Assembly (NCBI GenBank): GCA_950295325.1 | Contig: OX485804.1 | Coordinates: forward strand, 30,938,001-31,002,000 | DNA length: 64,000 nt | Direction of reading: 5' to 3' | Source: Polytrichum commune | Lineage: Eukaryota; Streptophyta; Polytrichopsida; Polytrichales; Polytrichaceae | In this document: one piece after another, positions 47,002 to 57,611 of the stretch | Layout of the letters: each line of letters begins with the position of its first letter | How positions within the stretch are numbered: position 1 is the first letter of the stretch | Made by a program: the position numbers and the translations under genes | The notes under the pieces: model-generated | What the model saw: only the letters and a program-made list of their open reading frames with translations | What the model was told of the DNA's origin: nothing | Database searches by the model: none

Positions 47002-47905
47002 CATAGGTTAAGAGGAAAATTACTCTTATTATAATTCTACATAGTAATGATATTGAAAATTGAGGGATTAATTGTTGATAATTTACAATGTGAAGTAAAT
47101 CTCCAACAATGTGAATGTTCACATAATTCACATAAGTCTGGTTTTTACAACATATATCAAATTAAGTACACTAAAAATTTGATTTACTGTAACATTAAAA
47201 TTGGCGTGCCAAATGTATAAAAGCAACCTCCATGACTCATCATATAGCACCAAGTGTTGGAAGACGCCCTCTCTTCGATTGCCAATGGTGATTGCAAGGC
47301 AATTAGTGTGAGTGGATGATGAGTATCGTTAGTCACGCTAAATCGGGTATTCAGTGCAGTCGTACAAGCCCACTGACGGTCTACGCTAACTTTTTTCTTC
47401 TTTTCCAGATGGACCCCTCATGCAGACTCGGAGGAAGAGGTTTTGAAGTTGCCTCATTCTATTCTAGAGTTACTAATGTTGGTGTGAAAACTCGGAATCT
47501 TTAAATGTTGTTTAAGGTGTATGATTACTATGGTGCTATTGGGCTACGGGGGCTCTGGAGTGCTTGAACGGTCTATCGAGGATGTTGACTTTCGATTCAA
47601 GTCAATGGATAAGATTCGATCGAAATGCATTCGGATGGGCTCAAAACAATGGCATTCAAGGGAGCTAGATGTGTCTGTTCGCCGCTGTTAATATAAATGT
47701 GTGTTTATGCACCCACCTCACACACATAGTACAAAACCGGAAAGTTAAGAATCCTTTTTGGTGGGAATAAGTGAAGCTGAATATTCGTTATGTGCATGAC
47801 CATCAAAGACTACAGTGGGCTGGCCTTTCAGCGAGAGATTTTGGGCACGCAAGAAACTGCCATCCACATATTAATCATAGGTTGAAAGTGTGGTAGTTGA
47901 AGACA
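44241..47905. other. No gene recognised
   Basis: Open frames are short and unlike known proteins. A GC-richer part (about 45240..45780) has no recognisable exon. A run of 5'-GA repeats (46944..46998) is a microsatellite and the Ser/Leu-rich frame over it is an artefact. A pyrimidine-rich stretch ending in TTTTCCAG near 47409 looks like a splice acceptor but no matching exon chain is found. Confidence 0.4.
46944..46998. repeat. (GA)n microsatellite
   Basis: About 27 uninterrupted GA units are visible. Confidence 0.95.
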
Positions 47906-47911
47906 GGATAA

Positions 47912-48136
47912 AATTTATTATGGCGCTCTGGAGACAGGGAGGGAGTCACGAAATTAACATGGTGTGGCGTGTATACAATCTGGGGAACCTCATTGAACTT
48001 CCGGGATGTGGAGATTCGTCCAAAAGTTCCACAAGTTAAAGCTAATTTTGAGGCTGGTGGCAGCAGGGCTGGGGCCTGGATTCTGAATCCTGATCATTCG
48101 GTACTGCACTGTTTCCCAGTTCCGTATGCACATTAA
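47912..48136 (+). pseudogene. 74-codon coding-like remnant, unknown
   Basis: The frame between two stops is open for 74 codons and has no ATG near its start. It has protein-like composition, including FRDVEIRPKVPQVKANFEAG and GAWILNPDHSVLHCF. I do not recognise a family. The codons upstream in the same and other frames contain stops but also protein-like pieces, so this may be the last piece of a decayed gene or one exon of an undetected gene. Confidence 0.25.
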
Positions 48137-48259
48137 CTTATATACTTAAGTGGCCGCTCAATTATCAACACGCGCTTTGCATTCAGAGTACGAAACACGA
48201 TTCGTTTTAGAAGGGAATCCGTGTCTTGTGCTATCCATCCCATTGTACACCGTAGATTA

Positions 48260-48584
48260 CACTCTAACCTCCCCAATATCATGCCTGTGGCAACCAAAGT
48301 GCACGTGATATTAAGGAGATCCGCGGTGTTAACATGGGTACATGATAATAGAGGATTAGTGTAGCATGTGACAATATGGGAGAACACGAAGTCCACGTTA
48401 CAATAATGACGACATGATGCGCACGAGGGTGGGAATTGAAATCTTTGATGGATTAGTTTAATGTCAAAATCCATGAGATATGAGAGGGAAATATGACGAC
48501 GAGGAGGGAGATTTGAATTGAGCACATCCGTTTCCTAGGGTTTCGGGATATAAGAGAGGGAGTGACGTTACAGAGGTTAGTGTG
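48260..48584 (+). mobile_element. TA-flanked MITE, CACTCTAACCTCC family, copy 2
   Basis: 325 bp from CACTCTAACCTCC to GAGGTTAGTGTG, flanked by TA (48258..48259, 48585..48586). About 80 percent similar by eye to 50465..50790. The hairpin near the left end is present but less perfect; its loop GTGGCAACCAAAGTGCAC is identical to that of copy 1. Confidence 0.85.
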
Positions 48585-48586
48585 TA

Positions 48587-50160
48587 CTTCTATTACTGCG
48601 TCAGCTTTAAAAATAGGACTATTCCTTGAACGGTGCCACACGGCAAAATCACGTTGGTTGAGGTCCACATGGAAGTTGTAGTTCAGCAATATCCCAAAGG
48701 ATGAATCAACTAAGCATGTCTGTGCCTGGGCCAGTGTATAGAGATCCGGATATTGGAAGTTAATTAGCCACTTGATAAAAGTAAATTCCTTGTCACAGCT
48801 CATGCTTCCTGCTGTTGCCTTGAACAGATGATTACTCTTGAAACGTTGCCACATGGCACTCCAACATTAGTTGAGACATATGTGGGAATCGTAGTTCAGT
48901 GTCCAAAGCGATTAACCAAACAAGCACCTTAATTACAATAGCTCTATAACACGTATAGAAGGCTCGATCCAGATTTGTAAGGTTAGCCACTGTTCTCTGT
49001 AAAAGCCTTGTCAAAGCTCATGCATCCGGCTTTCTTTGTCGGGGAGACAACTTAACTTACATCTAAGTGGAGACAGTGGATCAAACCCTAAAATCTGTGT
49101 CATGAATTCCATGTGTTAAAAAAAGAATCTAAATCTAAACTACCACACTAAATTAAACACAGATACAATTGGGGGCCGTGTACACACAACCTAACCCAAA
49201 ATTAGCTCTTGTTGATGTGCTTGATGTCACGTAAGTATAAGGATGTCCTTGGTAGGTGCCTGCCTAAATGCTCGTGAGACAGACCACCACTGCCATGCTG
49301 CCTTGGGAGCTGGAATTAAGTAGAGAGAAGGTGGGGTGGTATGGTTCTCGATTGAGTCGAAAGGGAACAAACTCACGAGACCACAAAGCGATGGCATATG
49401 TATATATATATATATATACACACGCACACACAATATGTTCTCAGCATCTGATATCACAAATTCTAGCATGTACCGATCATAACATTATTCAACCTTGTGG
49501 GTCAATTCCACTCACCCTAGAATATTTTGTGGGGACCCTGAACAATGTAGTAAGATTCATTTGCTATTCATGCATTCGTACTAGCACTTGCGTGGAGTTA
49601 TATATACTCCCGGTCTACTCACAAGAATTATTGTTCATCTTGACACTATTCACAAAAAGCATTGTTTATTTGGGAATTATTCATTAAAAATACTAATCAT
49701 AGCAACATTATTCATTGACAATACCGACACTATTCACAATATTCTTACTGTTATATGTGAACTATTCACTATTCATACCGGCATCAATTTCTTTCTATTA
49801 TTTTAAGTTTCTTCCCCATGAAGGTAAGATAGTGGAGGCCCATGTAAAATGCTAAATATAGAATGGAACACAACTGTGCAACAACATATTGTTATTACCA
49901 TAGACGGGGCATGCACAAGCCATGCACACTTTGATAGATATGTTTACATTCACATGAGCACTTTTGTTACCGGGGTGTAAGAAATCTTGTTGGGGGCTAT
50001 ATATCACCATGTGCATCCATCCCTGGCCATGGTGAGTGGGTCACCCAACAATCCCAAACATGACAGGCATGTAGGACACTCTTCATGTGACAACCCGGTC
50101 CTATGAAATCAATAGATTGTATGACACCTCTTACAACTATGAAATGTCTATTATTGTGTA
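48587..50160. other. No gene recognised; short repeats
   Basis: 48625..48700 and 48835..48910 are two similar segments related, on the opposite strand, to the element in EXO84 intron 4. A short (TA)n/(CA)n run lies at 49403..49430. No gene is recognised. Confidence 0.4.
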
Positions 50161-50164
50161 TGGG

Positions 50165-50375
50165 GAGGATGTTGGACATAATCGGTCAAAGGAGTCCTAG
50201 TGTTTCCAAGTCCACTGGTTACATGTGGTGATCTTTCAGGTTTTCTTCATTAATTTGAGGTATATGTAGTAGATTCCTCTAAAATGAACATTTATTGTCC
50301 TAAAGTCTTGAACTTCAACCGGTTATCAGTTCATCTGTAAGTAGCGGTTGGTTCGTCTAGTTCATTGGTCTATTG
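50165..50375 (+). mobile_element. Mutator-like MITE, diverged copy
   Basis: Shares the internal order of 60086..60310: AATCGG, CCTAGTGTTT, GGTTACATG, TCCTCTAAAATG, GTCTTGAACTTCAACCGGTTA, and an ending near GTTCATTGG. Its terminal inverted repeats are worn and no 9-bp duplication could be read. Confidence 0.65.
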
Positions 50376-50464
50376 GTGTTTCATTGTTAGATTAAAAGGT
50401 AAGAGCATGGGGGACCCTCCTTAATTTAATGATTCGCAAATGTAACAGTCCCTTTATGTTGATA

Positions 50465-50790
50465 CACTCTAACCTCCTTGATATCATGCATATGGCAACC
50501 AAAGTGCACATGATATTAAGGAGGTTTGCAATGTGGATAGAAATATGTGATAATAGAGAATAAGTGTAGCTTGTGACATTCTGCACTAACACAAAGTCAA
50601 CATCATAATAATGACAATGATGACAGGGTGATGTCTGTGATTTGAATTCTTTGATGGATTATTCTAATGCCAAAACTTGTGACATATGGAAGGAAAATGT
50701 GACAACAAGGAGGGAGTTTCAAACTGAGCACATCCGTTCCCTAGAGTTTCAGGCTATAAGAGAGGGAGCGGCATTACGGAGGTTAGGGTG
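50465..50790 (+). mobile_element. TA-flanked MITE, CACTCTAACCTCC family, copy 3
   Basis: 326 bp from CACTCTAACCTCC to GGAGGTTAGGGTG. TA precedes it (50463..50464); CA follows, one base off a TA duplication. An almost perfect 18-bp stem lies next to the left end: AACCTCCTTGATATCATG pairs with CATGATATTAAGGAGGTT around a loop with GGCAACCAAAGTG. No coding capacity. Confidence 0.85.
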
Positions 50791-50891
50791 CACCTTGTGT
50801 CAAGAGTCCACCACTTGGCAAAGAATGTTCATATTTGACCAGACGGGCGACCCTCCCATAACAATGATGAGATGAGTCAAGATTGCCAACC

Positions 50892-51120
50892 TATGATCAG
50901 GGAGAACCGGCAGTTAGTTACAGATGAACCATGTGAGTTTGAGAAATAACCGGTTGAAGTTCAAGAGTGCAGGATAATTACCGATTGTTTTAGAAGAATC
51001 TATAGAATGTATCCCCAATTTAGTAAAGGAAAACTGAAGGATGTCATAAACATGTAATCGGTTGGACTTGCAAACACTAGGATCTCAACCGATTATGCCC
51101 AAAAATCTCCCCAATCACTG
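50892..51120 (-). mobile_element. Mutator-like MITE with exact 9-bp target duplication
   Basis: The 229-bp element lies in inverse orientation to 60086..60310, between two copies of TTGCCAACC (50883..50891 and 51121..51129). Terminal inverted repeats are TATGATCAGGGAGA and the complement of TCTCCCCAATCACTG. A 9-bp target duplication is the signature of the Mutator superfamily. It has no transposase. Confidence 0.9.
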
Positions 51121-51199
51121 TTGCCAACCCACCCATATGGTTCACCTCATTGTATTCCTGTTGGCAAAACCAACATACCTCCGCAACTGCTACAGCATA

Positions 51200-51385
51200 T
51201 AGACCAATGAACGGGGATAGCTGTCCCCTGGTTGAAGTTTGAGACTTTGGGGAAATAACCGGTATTAAAATATACCTCAAATTAACAAAGGAAAACCAAC
51301 CTGTAACCAGATGGACTTGGAATCACTAGGACTCCTTTGATCGATTATGCCCAAAAATCTCCCCAGACACTGATGAAGGCTACAC
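51200..51385 (-). mobile_element. Mutator-like MITE, partial copy
   Basis: The end AAAAATCTCCCCAGACACTG and the internal GATTATGCCC, GGAAAACCAA and AATAACCGGT match 50892..51120 in the same orientation, with a large internal deletion and a scrambled left end. Its closeness to that element (about 80 bp) may reflect local insertion or a duplicated segment. Confidence 0.6.
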
Positions 51386-51391
51386 CAAATG

Positions 51392-52012
51392 ATCTTATTA
51401 GTGTGGGTTACCATTTGGAGTTACTTGTTGTTATGGTTTCTCACCGAGATCAAATTTTATTTACTCACATAGGATGAAAACTGCACCGTTTGTGGTATTT
51501 AGTATCAAGCACACTATTACACATATGACACTAAATAACAGATCCGGTGGACACCGTCTAAACCTACTACTGTAGGGTGAAAGTCAGTGTGTGTAGATAA
51601 TAGCGTGGTTCACTGTATTTTTATGTGTGGGTTGACAATTAGGGTGGCTTGTAAGAAATGAAATAAGATTACTTGAATACATAAACATAGATATTGGCAT
51701 TTTTGGTTTAGTGTTGATATTATATTGTTATTACAAATTTCAACCACAGTAATTCACTTTTATGCTAAAAAAATGATTCCATATTCCTAGTTTTGAACAT
51801 GTGATAATGTGAACCAAAAAAAACTATGTGGGTCAAAAAAGTTACAATGACCAACATTATTGTGATATGTCAAAATTATAGTGGGCACAATAGTAGGTGT
51901 AAAAGGTGTAGTATGCACGTCAAATCACTCACTTGGTAGAAAATGATATTCGCAATAAATTGTAATGGCGACTTGTAACTCTAAGTTGTAACCCACACTA
52001 ATAGGACTAATC
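51392..52012. mobile_element. Element with TATTAGTGTGGGTTAC ends, long form
   Basis: Left ATTAGTGTGGGTTACCATTT and the complement of the right end, ATTAGTGTGGGTTACAACTT, form inverted repeats of about 30 bp, followed by GGAGTTAC / AGAGTTAC. The interval is about 620 bp, with no coding capacity. The same ends bound the shorter element at 53653..53840. The target duplication was not resolved. Confidence 0.6.
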
Positions 52013-52015
52013 AAT

Positions 52016-53650
52016 GTTGCATGCCCATGGATATTGCATGTTGTATGTATAACTATCTTTAGCAATTTGGAGAAGACCCTAGACCAACATTCTCCAGAGA
52101 TGATAGTCGTTCTCAATATGAGAATTATCCATTAATCTGTTAACAAACTTCGATCTCCTCTACAAAAGGTAAACGAACTTCAACTTTGAAAAATGCAAAG
52201 TCTCACATGTATTGTGATAGTCTACAAGGATTCTTATTTGTGTCCACCTTGCGCTCATTCATGCCAAAATCAAACCAAAAAAAAAATCACTAGAGGTCCC
52301 AACTTAAAAACTTCAAGTTTCATAGAATCATTTCAACAATTAAATCTTCTTTCCATGTTTTGTTGAAATCCAGAATTTCCTCTCCCACATCTTTATTGTG
52401 AAATTGGCTTCCATGTACAAGTAGTCAACCAAGATAGCATTGGTGAAAATGAACTCAAATGTCCTTGACACCAAAGGTGGTTGAAATAGCTCAGTTAGTT
52501 GCATGCACCCTCAAGGACATTTTGTTTTTTGGAACACAGGGGACGCTTGACCACCTGGCTAGTTTCCGTCAAGTAGAGAGACGGTTTCACACACCCTCAA
52601 GGATAAAATGGCTCATAGTGGACCTTGTCTGTTTTATGAAATCTTTGCGATTCTCTCCAAAATTGCCCTACCCCCCCCCCCCCCCCAAAAGAAGGAAAAA
52701 AAAGCCACTGGAACTTTTTCTCCTCAATGCTCGATAAAAAGTCACAAAATTCTGAAGTAAGGCGAGGTTATGATCTCAGATTCCAAGATGGACAGGAGGA
52801 AATAAGGGGGCTTATATTCAGTCCAAGAAACAAGGAAGCTCAGCATCCCTAAGTCCCAAATTCTAGCATCATGTGCCCTTAGTCCCCGGAGCACATATAA
52901 CAACAACACAGGAGTTGCTAAAGAATGTTATGGTCACATAAATAGCCAGAATGAAACAAGACTACACATGCATGTTGAAAATCAGCCAAAATAAAGTGAA
53001 ATGAAGAAAGCATTCAGTCTATTACAAGTCCACGTACACTAGTGTATTTTCTGGTGGAGTTAAGATGTATGGTGTGTGCAATGTCAGGGTTGCTTTTTGC
53101 ACCCGTCACAATCCATTTCACAATCTCACCGTCACTGGCTCCACCAGACCCGTCAAAAGACCGAGGGCAACAACCTTCACTCCATCACTTGACATACCAC
53201 TCTCAAATTGTCCGTCATTTGACTACATATGAAATTTCAGAATACATGTCAACAACTTATCGTCATGAATTGTCAATGCAGTATGCTTTGGAGCTTTGTG
53301 CATTCACCTTCGTAGTTGTTTTGGAGGCCACAACTTATCGAGCTCACAATTCGCGTGTCTTTGCTTGTTGTGAAGCGGCAAGTGGGTTAATTTTCCAATC
53401 ATTGATGATTATTCAACATTGCTTTGTACTTGAAGCATAGATACGTTTCGGTGTCAATTTTCAAGAAACCCTCAGTGGTAAAAGAGTTTTGTCCTACAAA
53501 ACTCACAAGTGTTTTCTCCCAATTTCCACAGAGTCATGGTTATAGAGGTCATTGACAACTTCATAATGAAAGTGATGTAATTGCCTATTGTTTCAATTTG
53601 CACTACTTCTATATGTTGTTGTGATTTAAAAAAAAATTGGAAACTACGTT
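52016..53650. other. No gene recognised
   Basis: Apart from a C run (52671..52687) there is no clear structure. Open frames at 52459..52737 and 53042..53440 on the plus strand have no known domain. Confidence 0.4.
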
Positions 53651-53652
53651 GA

Positions 53653-53840
53653 ATTGTCCTATAAGTGTGGGGTTACCATTTGGAGTTATCCGTTGCTATA
53701 ATAGCTTCACGAGTGCATGGATTTTTACTGGAGCTACATAAATAGTTAGTATGCACATGCAAGAACACGATATAACTTACTTGGTAAAAAGTTATAGCAA
53801 CACGTAACTCCAAATGGTAACCCACACTAATAGGGCAATT
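53653..53840. mobile_element. MITE with TATTAGTGTGGGTTACC ends, short form
   Basis: A 188-bp element with inverted ends of about 45 bp: left GTTACCATTTGGAGTTATCC, right (complement) GTTACCATTTGGAGTTACGT. A transcript would form a long stem. The outermost bases AATTG(T/C)CC are also inverted, so the exact boundary and target duplication are uncertain. Confidence 0.7.
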
Positions 53841-54238
53841 TAATGTAGTAAAAGTTTATAAAGCCATCAATTTGAAAATTCAAGTGTCAAAAGACATGTT
53901 GAAATTTGACCATCACATTAAAGGCACGACCCTTTGTCAAAATTCAACACTATACAATGTGTTTTCCTGTTGTTGCTCATGATTTATTTCTCAACACCAA
54001 TGTTAGTAAAAGAAAAAAGAAAAAAGAAAAAGAAAGTGTTGGTTTTATGTACCGACATGAATTTGAGCCCGTTGACCCCAATGTTAGTACATATTGTGGT
54101 CATCAACTTTTAAGGATTGTTGTAGTCTGACTTGTGTCACCATAACTTCAATACCTGATGACAAGAAGAGACAATTTTTTTTTCTTTACAAACTCATATG
54201 TGAATACAAGGATCAAACATTCATTTATTGGAAAGGAA

Positions 54239-54840
54239 CTACACTAAATATCGTGTTTAGTGTCATATGATAATTTATGTCCCTGTGATGAAAAAATTAA
54301 TGACACCTCTTATGAATAAGTTTATAAACACCATCATCCCAACTTGCTTGTAGTTTATATCACTATATTCGTTAATTAGAGACTTTGGAAAGTCTCAAAA
54401 TAAATGCAAATGTTTGAATATCTAGTTCAATTTCTTATTGTGATGACATGTATTTGTGCCAAATTGGTTAGTGCCGCCCATGCAAATCACTTTATTAAGT
54501 CACACTGAATATATTTTTTGTGTTTTTCTTGTTCTATATTTGAAAAACTATGTTCTTAAATAGTCTCAAAATCATGAAAAAATCTCCGATTACCGAATAT
54601 AGTGATTTATCCAAATGTCAATTATTAAAACAAAGTTTGGTGTATTCTACATCATAAGACTTTTGTATGGGAATGTTGTCATGGATGATTGAAGTTTGGA
54701 TGAAAATTTACTTAGTAAGTGACAGTAATTACAACATTGTAAATCTATAATGCCCAAATTTTTTTACAAGGAATTAAAAATCATGTAAGGTTTACATTTA
54801 GTGTTGGTGATCGGGCAGTATGACACATGACATTTTGTTA
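54239..54840. mobile_element. Decayed relative of the CTACACTAAA-ended MITE
   Basis: The left end CTACACTAAATATCGTGTTT and several internal blocks (GACAGTAATTACAACATTGTAAATCTATAA-like, CATTTAGTG(T/G)TGGTGA) match 24529..24907, but the right inverted end is lost. The right coordinate is approximate. Confidence 0.5.
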
Positions 54841-55734
54841 ACTATATTAGACTATCATGGCATATAGAATTCTCTCAAAAGTAAATGCAGAATGTACTAA
54901 GACCTCTTCATTGAGTGTTCCACAAGTTCTTTCATTGCTGCTTTGGAGTAGGAGTTGAAAGAAAATATGGCAGCAAGGGTGGAGATGACCTAAGAGTGTG
55001 CCCAATCAAGGTCCACCACCACAATCCCAAGACAAGCATATTTGGTCCCTTTGGGTGGCCGGTATAGGCAAGTAGAGCATGCCAACTTCAATTTCACATG
55101 GTTCCAACTAGGATAATGGGTGGCTATGTGCATGCGCTATTGTACACATAGATTTTGGCCTTGTTTTCCAACCATGAGTTGAAGCCATGTCTTGAACCCC
55201 TTTGAGTAACTTGAATTGAGGTTTGTTTAAGGCATGAATGCCTAATTTAGTTACTTATCTTAATTGAACACATATTTACGTATTGATTGGTCTCTACGGT
55301 TTAGTTTTTGGTTAAGGAAAACCCAAGAAAACATTTAGCAAAGACTTAAAAGGTGACTTGATCAAATTCAAATGTATTGGATAAGTTTAATTATGGTAGT
55401 TTTTAAAAAATTAGGTTATTTAGGATTTAAACAAACATCATGAAGGTTATTTCTTCAATGAATACTCAAGGTCTCTCAGACTATAGTACATGTAGTTGTG
55501 GTCATCATTCATACTCACTTTATTTACCCAAAAAATATTCTAGTAGTGAATTCATTTTATTTGGGTCTTGTGCAATGTACACTCATAGGCACAACCATTG
55601 TCAAGCATCTTGCATTTTAGTATCCCATTTGAGTTCTTTTTCCAAAACCAAGGGCACTTTAGAATAGTCAATTGTTTTTTTTATTAAACCCATTTAACCT
55701 AACTTGAAATTTCAATGCAGTCACCCTTACATGG
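54841..55734. other. No gene recognised; dispersed repeat at right end
   Basis: 55540..55734 is similar to 2722..2900 (shared AAGGGCACTTT and AGCACAACCAT-like blocks). This repeat copy was the target of the MITE at 55738. The rest shows nothing recognisable. Confidence 0.45.
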
Positions 55735-55737
55735 TTA

Positions 55738-56123
55738 GAGCATCTCCACCGTTGGCTGGGAGGCTGACGCCAACGGTGGAAACCGCGTCCGTTGGCCGGG
55801 TTTAGGGCCCACCGGCGACGCGGCAACGGTGAAAGGAGCCCCGTTCACGTCAAAAACTCTCCCGCTGCCGCTACCTTGCCGAGACCATTTCTTCACGGCA
55901 AACTGATTCTCTCGGCAGGTGTTCTCTCGACAGTTGGTTCTCTCAGTGCCGGAATTAGGGTTTTCGGGAGCTTGGAGCCCGATTTAGGTTTGCAGGGTTT
56001 AGTTCGCCGTGAGCCGGAGTGTCGACGATGGGGGGGTTGCCGGGCCCCGCGACCGGCCACCTGATTTGGCACTGGCCCAGCCACCGTTGGCGTGCACGTT
56101 GCAGCCAACGGGTGGAGATGCTC
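55738..56123. mobile_element. PIF/Harbinger (Tourist-like) MITE, GC-rich
   Basis: A 386-bp element with ends GAGCATCTCCACCGTTGGCT and (complement of the right end) GAGCATCTCCACCCGTTGGC, flanked by TTA (55735..55737, 56124..56126). The GAGCATCTCC terminus with a TTA target is typical of plant Tourist-like elements. It is far richer in G+C than its surroundings, which is why overlapping open frames occur on both strands; none is a gene. Confidence 0.9.
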
Positions 56124-56126
56124 TTA

Positions 56127-57020
56127 GGAGTTTTCTTTGTTGAATTCTTTTACTAGTTAGACTATGAGATTTCACCTGGCTTTGGCTACGATATCTGAAT
56201 ATCCATAAGATGTAAGCATAAACCATACCACATGCTAGATTAAGAGCCATGATCTGGTTCTTACATTTACCATTAGTTGGTGTAATTGTGGGTTCAATTT
56301 AGACTTTATTGTTTCCTATTCAGTTAAATTATCTACACAAAATACCACAAAAAATACATAATTGGGTAGAAACACAAAGAATACAAACATTTGTATTTGT
56401 CTTTCCTCCTCACTACCACATATGTCTTTCTTCAACTGTTGGTTTACAAACAATCAAATAAGTCTGATTCAACTCAGGATACTAGGGACAAGATGGAGCA
56501 GACAAGGAGCTTCATGATTGTTGAATTCGTGCAAACACTCCCTAATTTGTCTGCTTACCATAGTAACATGTCTCTCCAATTATTTTGAAACAAGTTGTGC
56601 TACCCCCTTGACAAAATGATCCTCCAAGATATTAGAAGAGTGATAAGGATAGGAAGAAATGTGGTTAGGGTTTTTCAACCTCACCCTCCTACAACTGCTC
56701 AGGGCATTCCATCCAAGCTCCAAGATTAAACTTTGTATAGATCACAAAGTATAGATCCAAGAGTTGCACATGTAATTGGCGATGATGAGGAGAAACATGG
56801 TTGAGCAAATTAGAATCAGTGCAAGCTTGCTTTCCACATATTGGAGAATCATTAGATTGCATACCAATGTGCATTTTAAATGTTAAGCCGACTAATTCAC
56901 CTTTCTTAGCTCCTTGGATTCTCACCTCTTTGGATCGATTGCCAAGCTTCTCATCAATACCATAACGATAGCTAAGTAAAGTTGAGGAATCACTCGCATC
57001 AGCTAAAGTTCAATTGCTGA
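56127..57020. other. No gene recognised
   Basis: A+T-rich DNA with no supported feature. Open frames at 56391..56588 (plus) and 56925..56689 (minus) have no known domain. Confidence 0.4.
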
Positions 57021-57025
57021 CCCTA

Positions 57026-57360
57026 AAATGTGATTAACCAACTATGGATGTTGTACATGATAAGTATTCACTCTATCTATTACAGAAGCATTAGTGGCAA
57101 CTACAGACCTCTTGCACAATGATATATACAATGAGGATTTTCCTAGGAAAATTAATATGTCGAAGATTTCTCTTAAGCAGTTAAAATAATAATAATAATA
57201 ATAAATGTGATTAACCAACTATGGATGTTGTACATGATAAGTATTCACTCTATCTATTACAAAAGCATTAGTGGCAACTACAGACCTCTTGCACAATGAT
57301 ATATACAATGAGGATTTTCCTAGGAAAATTAATATGTCGAAGATTTCTCTTAAGCAGTTA
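57026..57360. repeat. 177-bp tandem duplication
   Basis: The unit from AAATGTGATTAACCAACTAT at 57026 repeats from 57203 with one visible difference (CAG to CAA). An (AAT)n run ends the first unit, and A-rich sequence plus a (CA)n run (57385..57408) follows the second. Confidence 0.9.
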
Positions 57361-57611
57361 AAAAAAAATTAAAAAAAAATTAAAACACACACACACACAC
57401 ACACACAAACTCGATGATTTCATATTTTAGAGGTGGGAATGGGGAGGTGCCAACCAAAAAGAAGGATATGGAAAACATATGCTTTGAATTCAATAGAACA
57501 CTTCACAAAGGCCAACAATCTTCAGAAGAAGCCATAGCATAGGTTCTAAATGGCTTACCCATCTCATTTACAAATGCAATGAATGAGGATTGATAAAACC
57601 TTTTACCATTC

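Noticed and set aside
46940-47131. Ser/Leu-rich minus-strand frame
   Set aside because: It is a translation of the (GA)n microsatellite.
47380-47510. An exon after the TTTTCCAG-type acceptor near 47409
   Set aside because: No donor, partner exon or recognisable protein could be found.
55792-56250. Open frames of 71 to 90 residues on both strands
   Set aside because: They lie inside the GC-rich MITE at 55738..56123.
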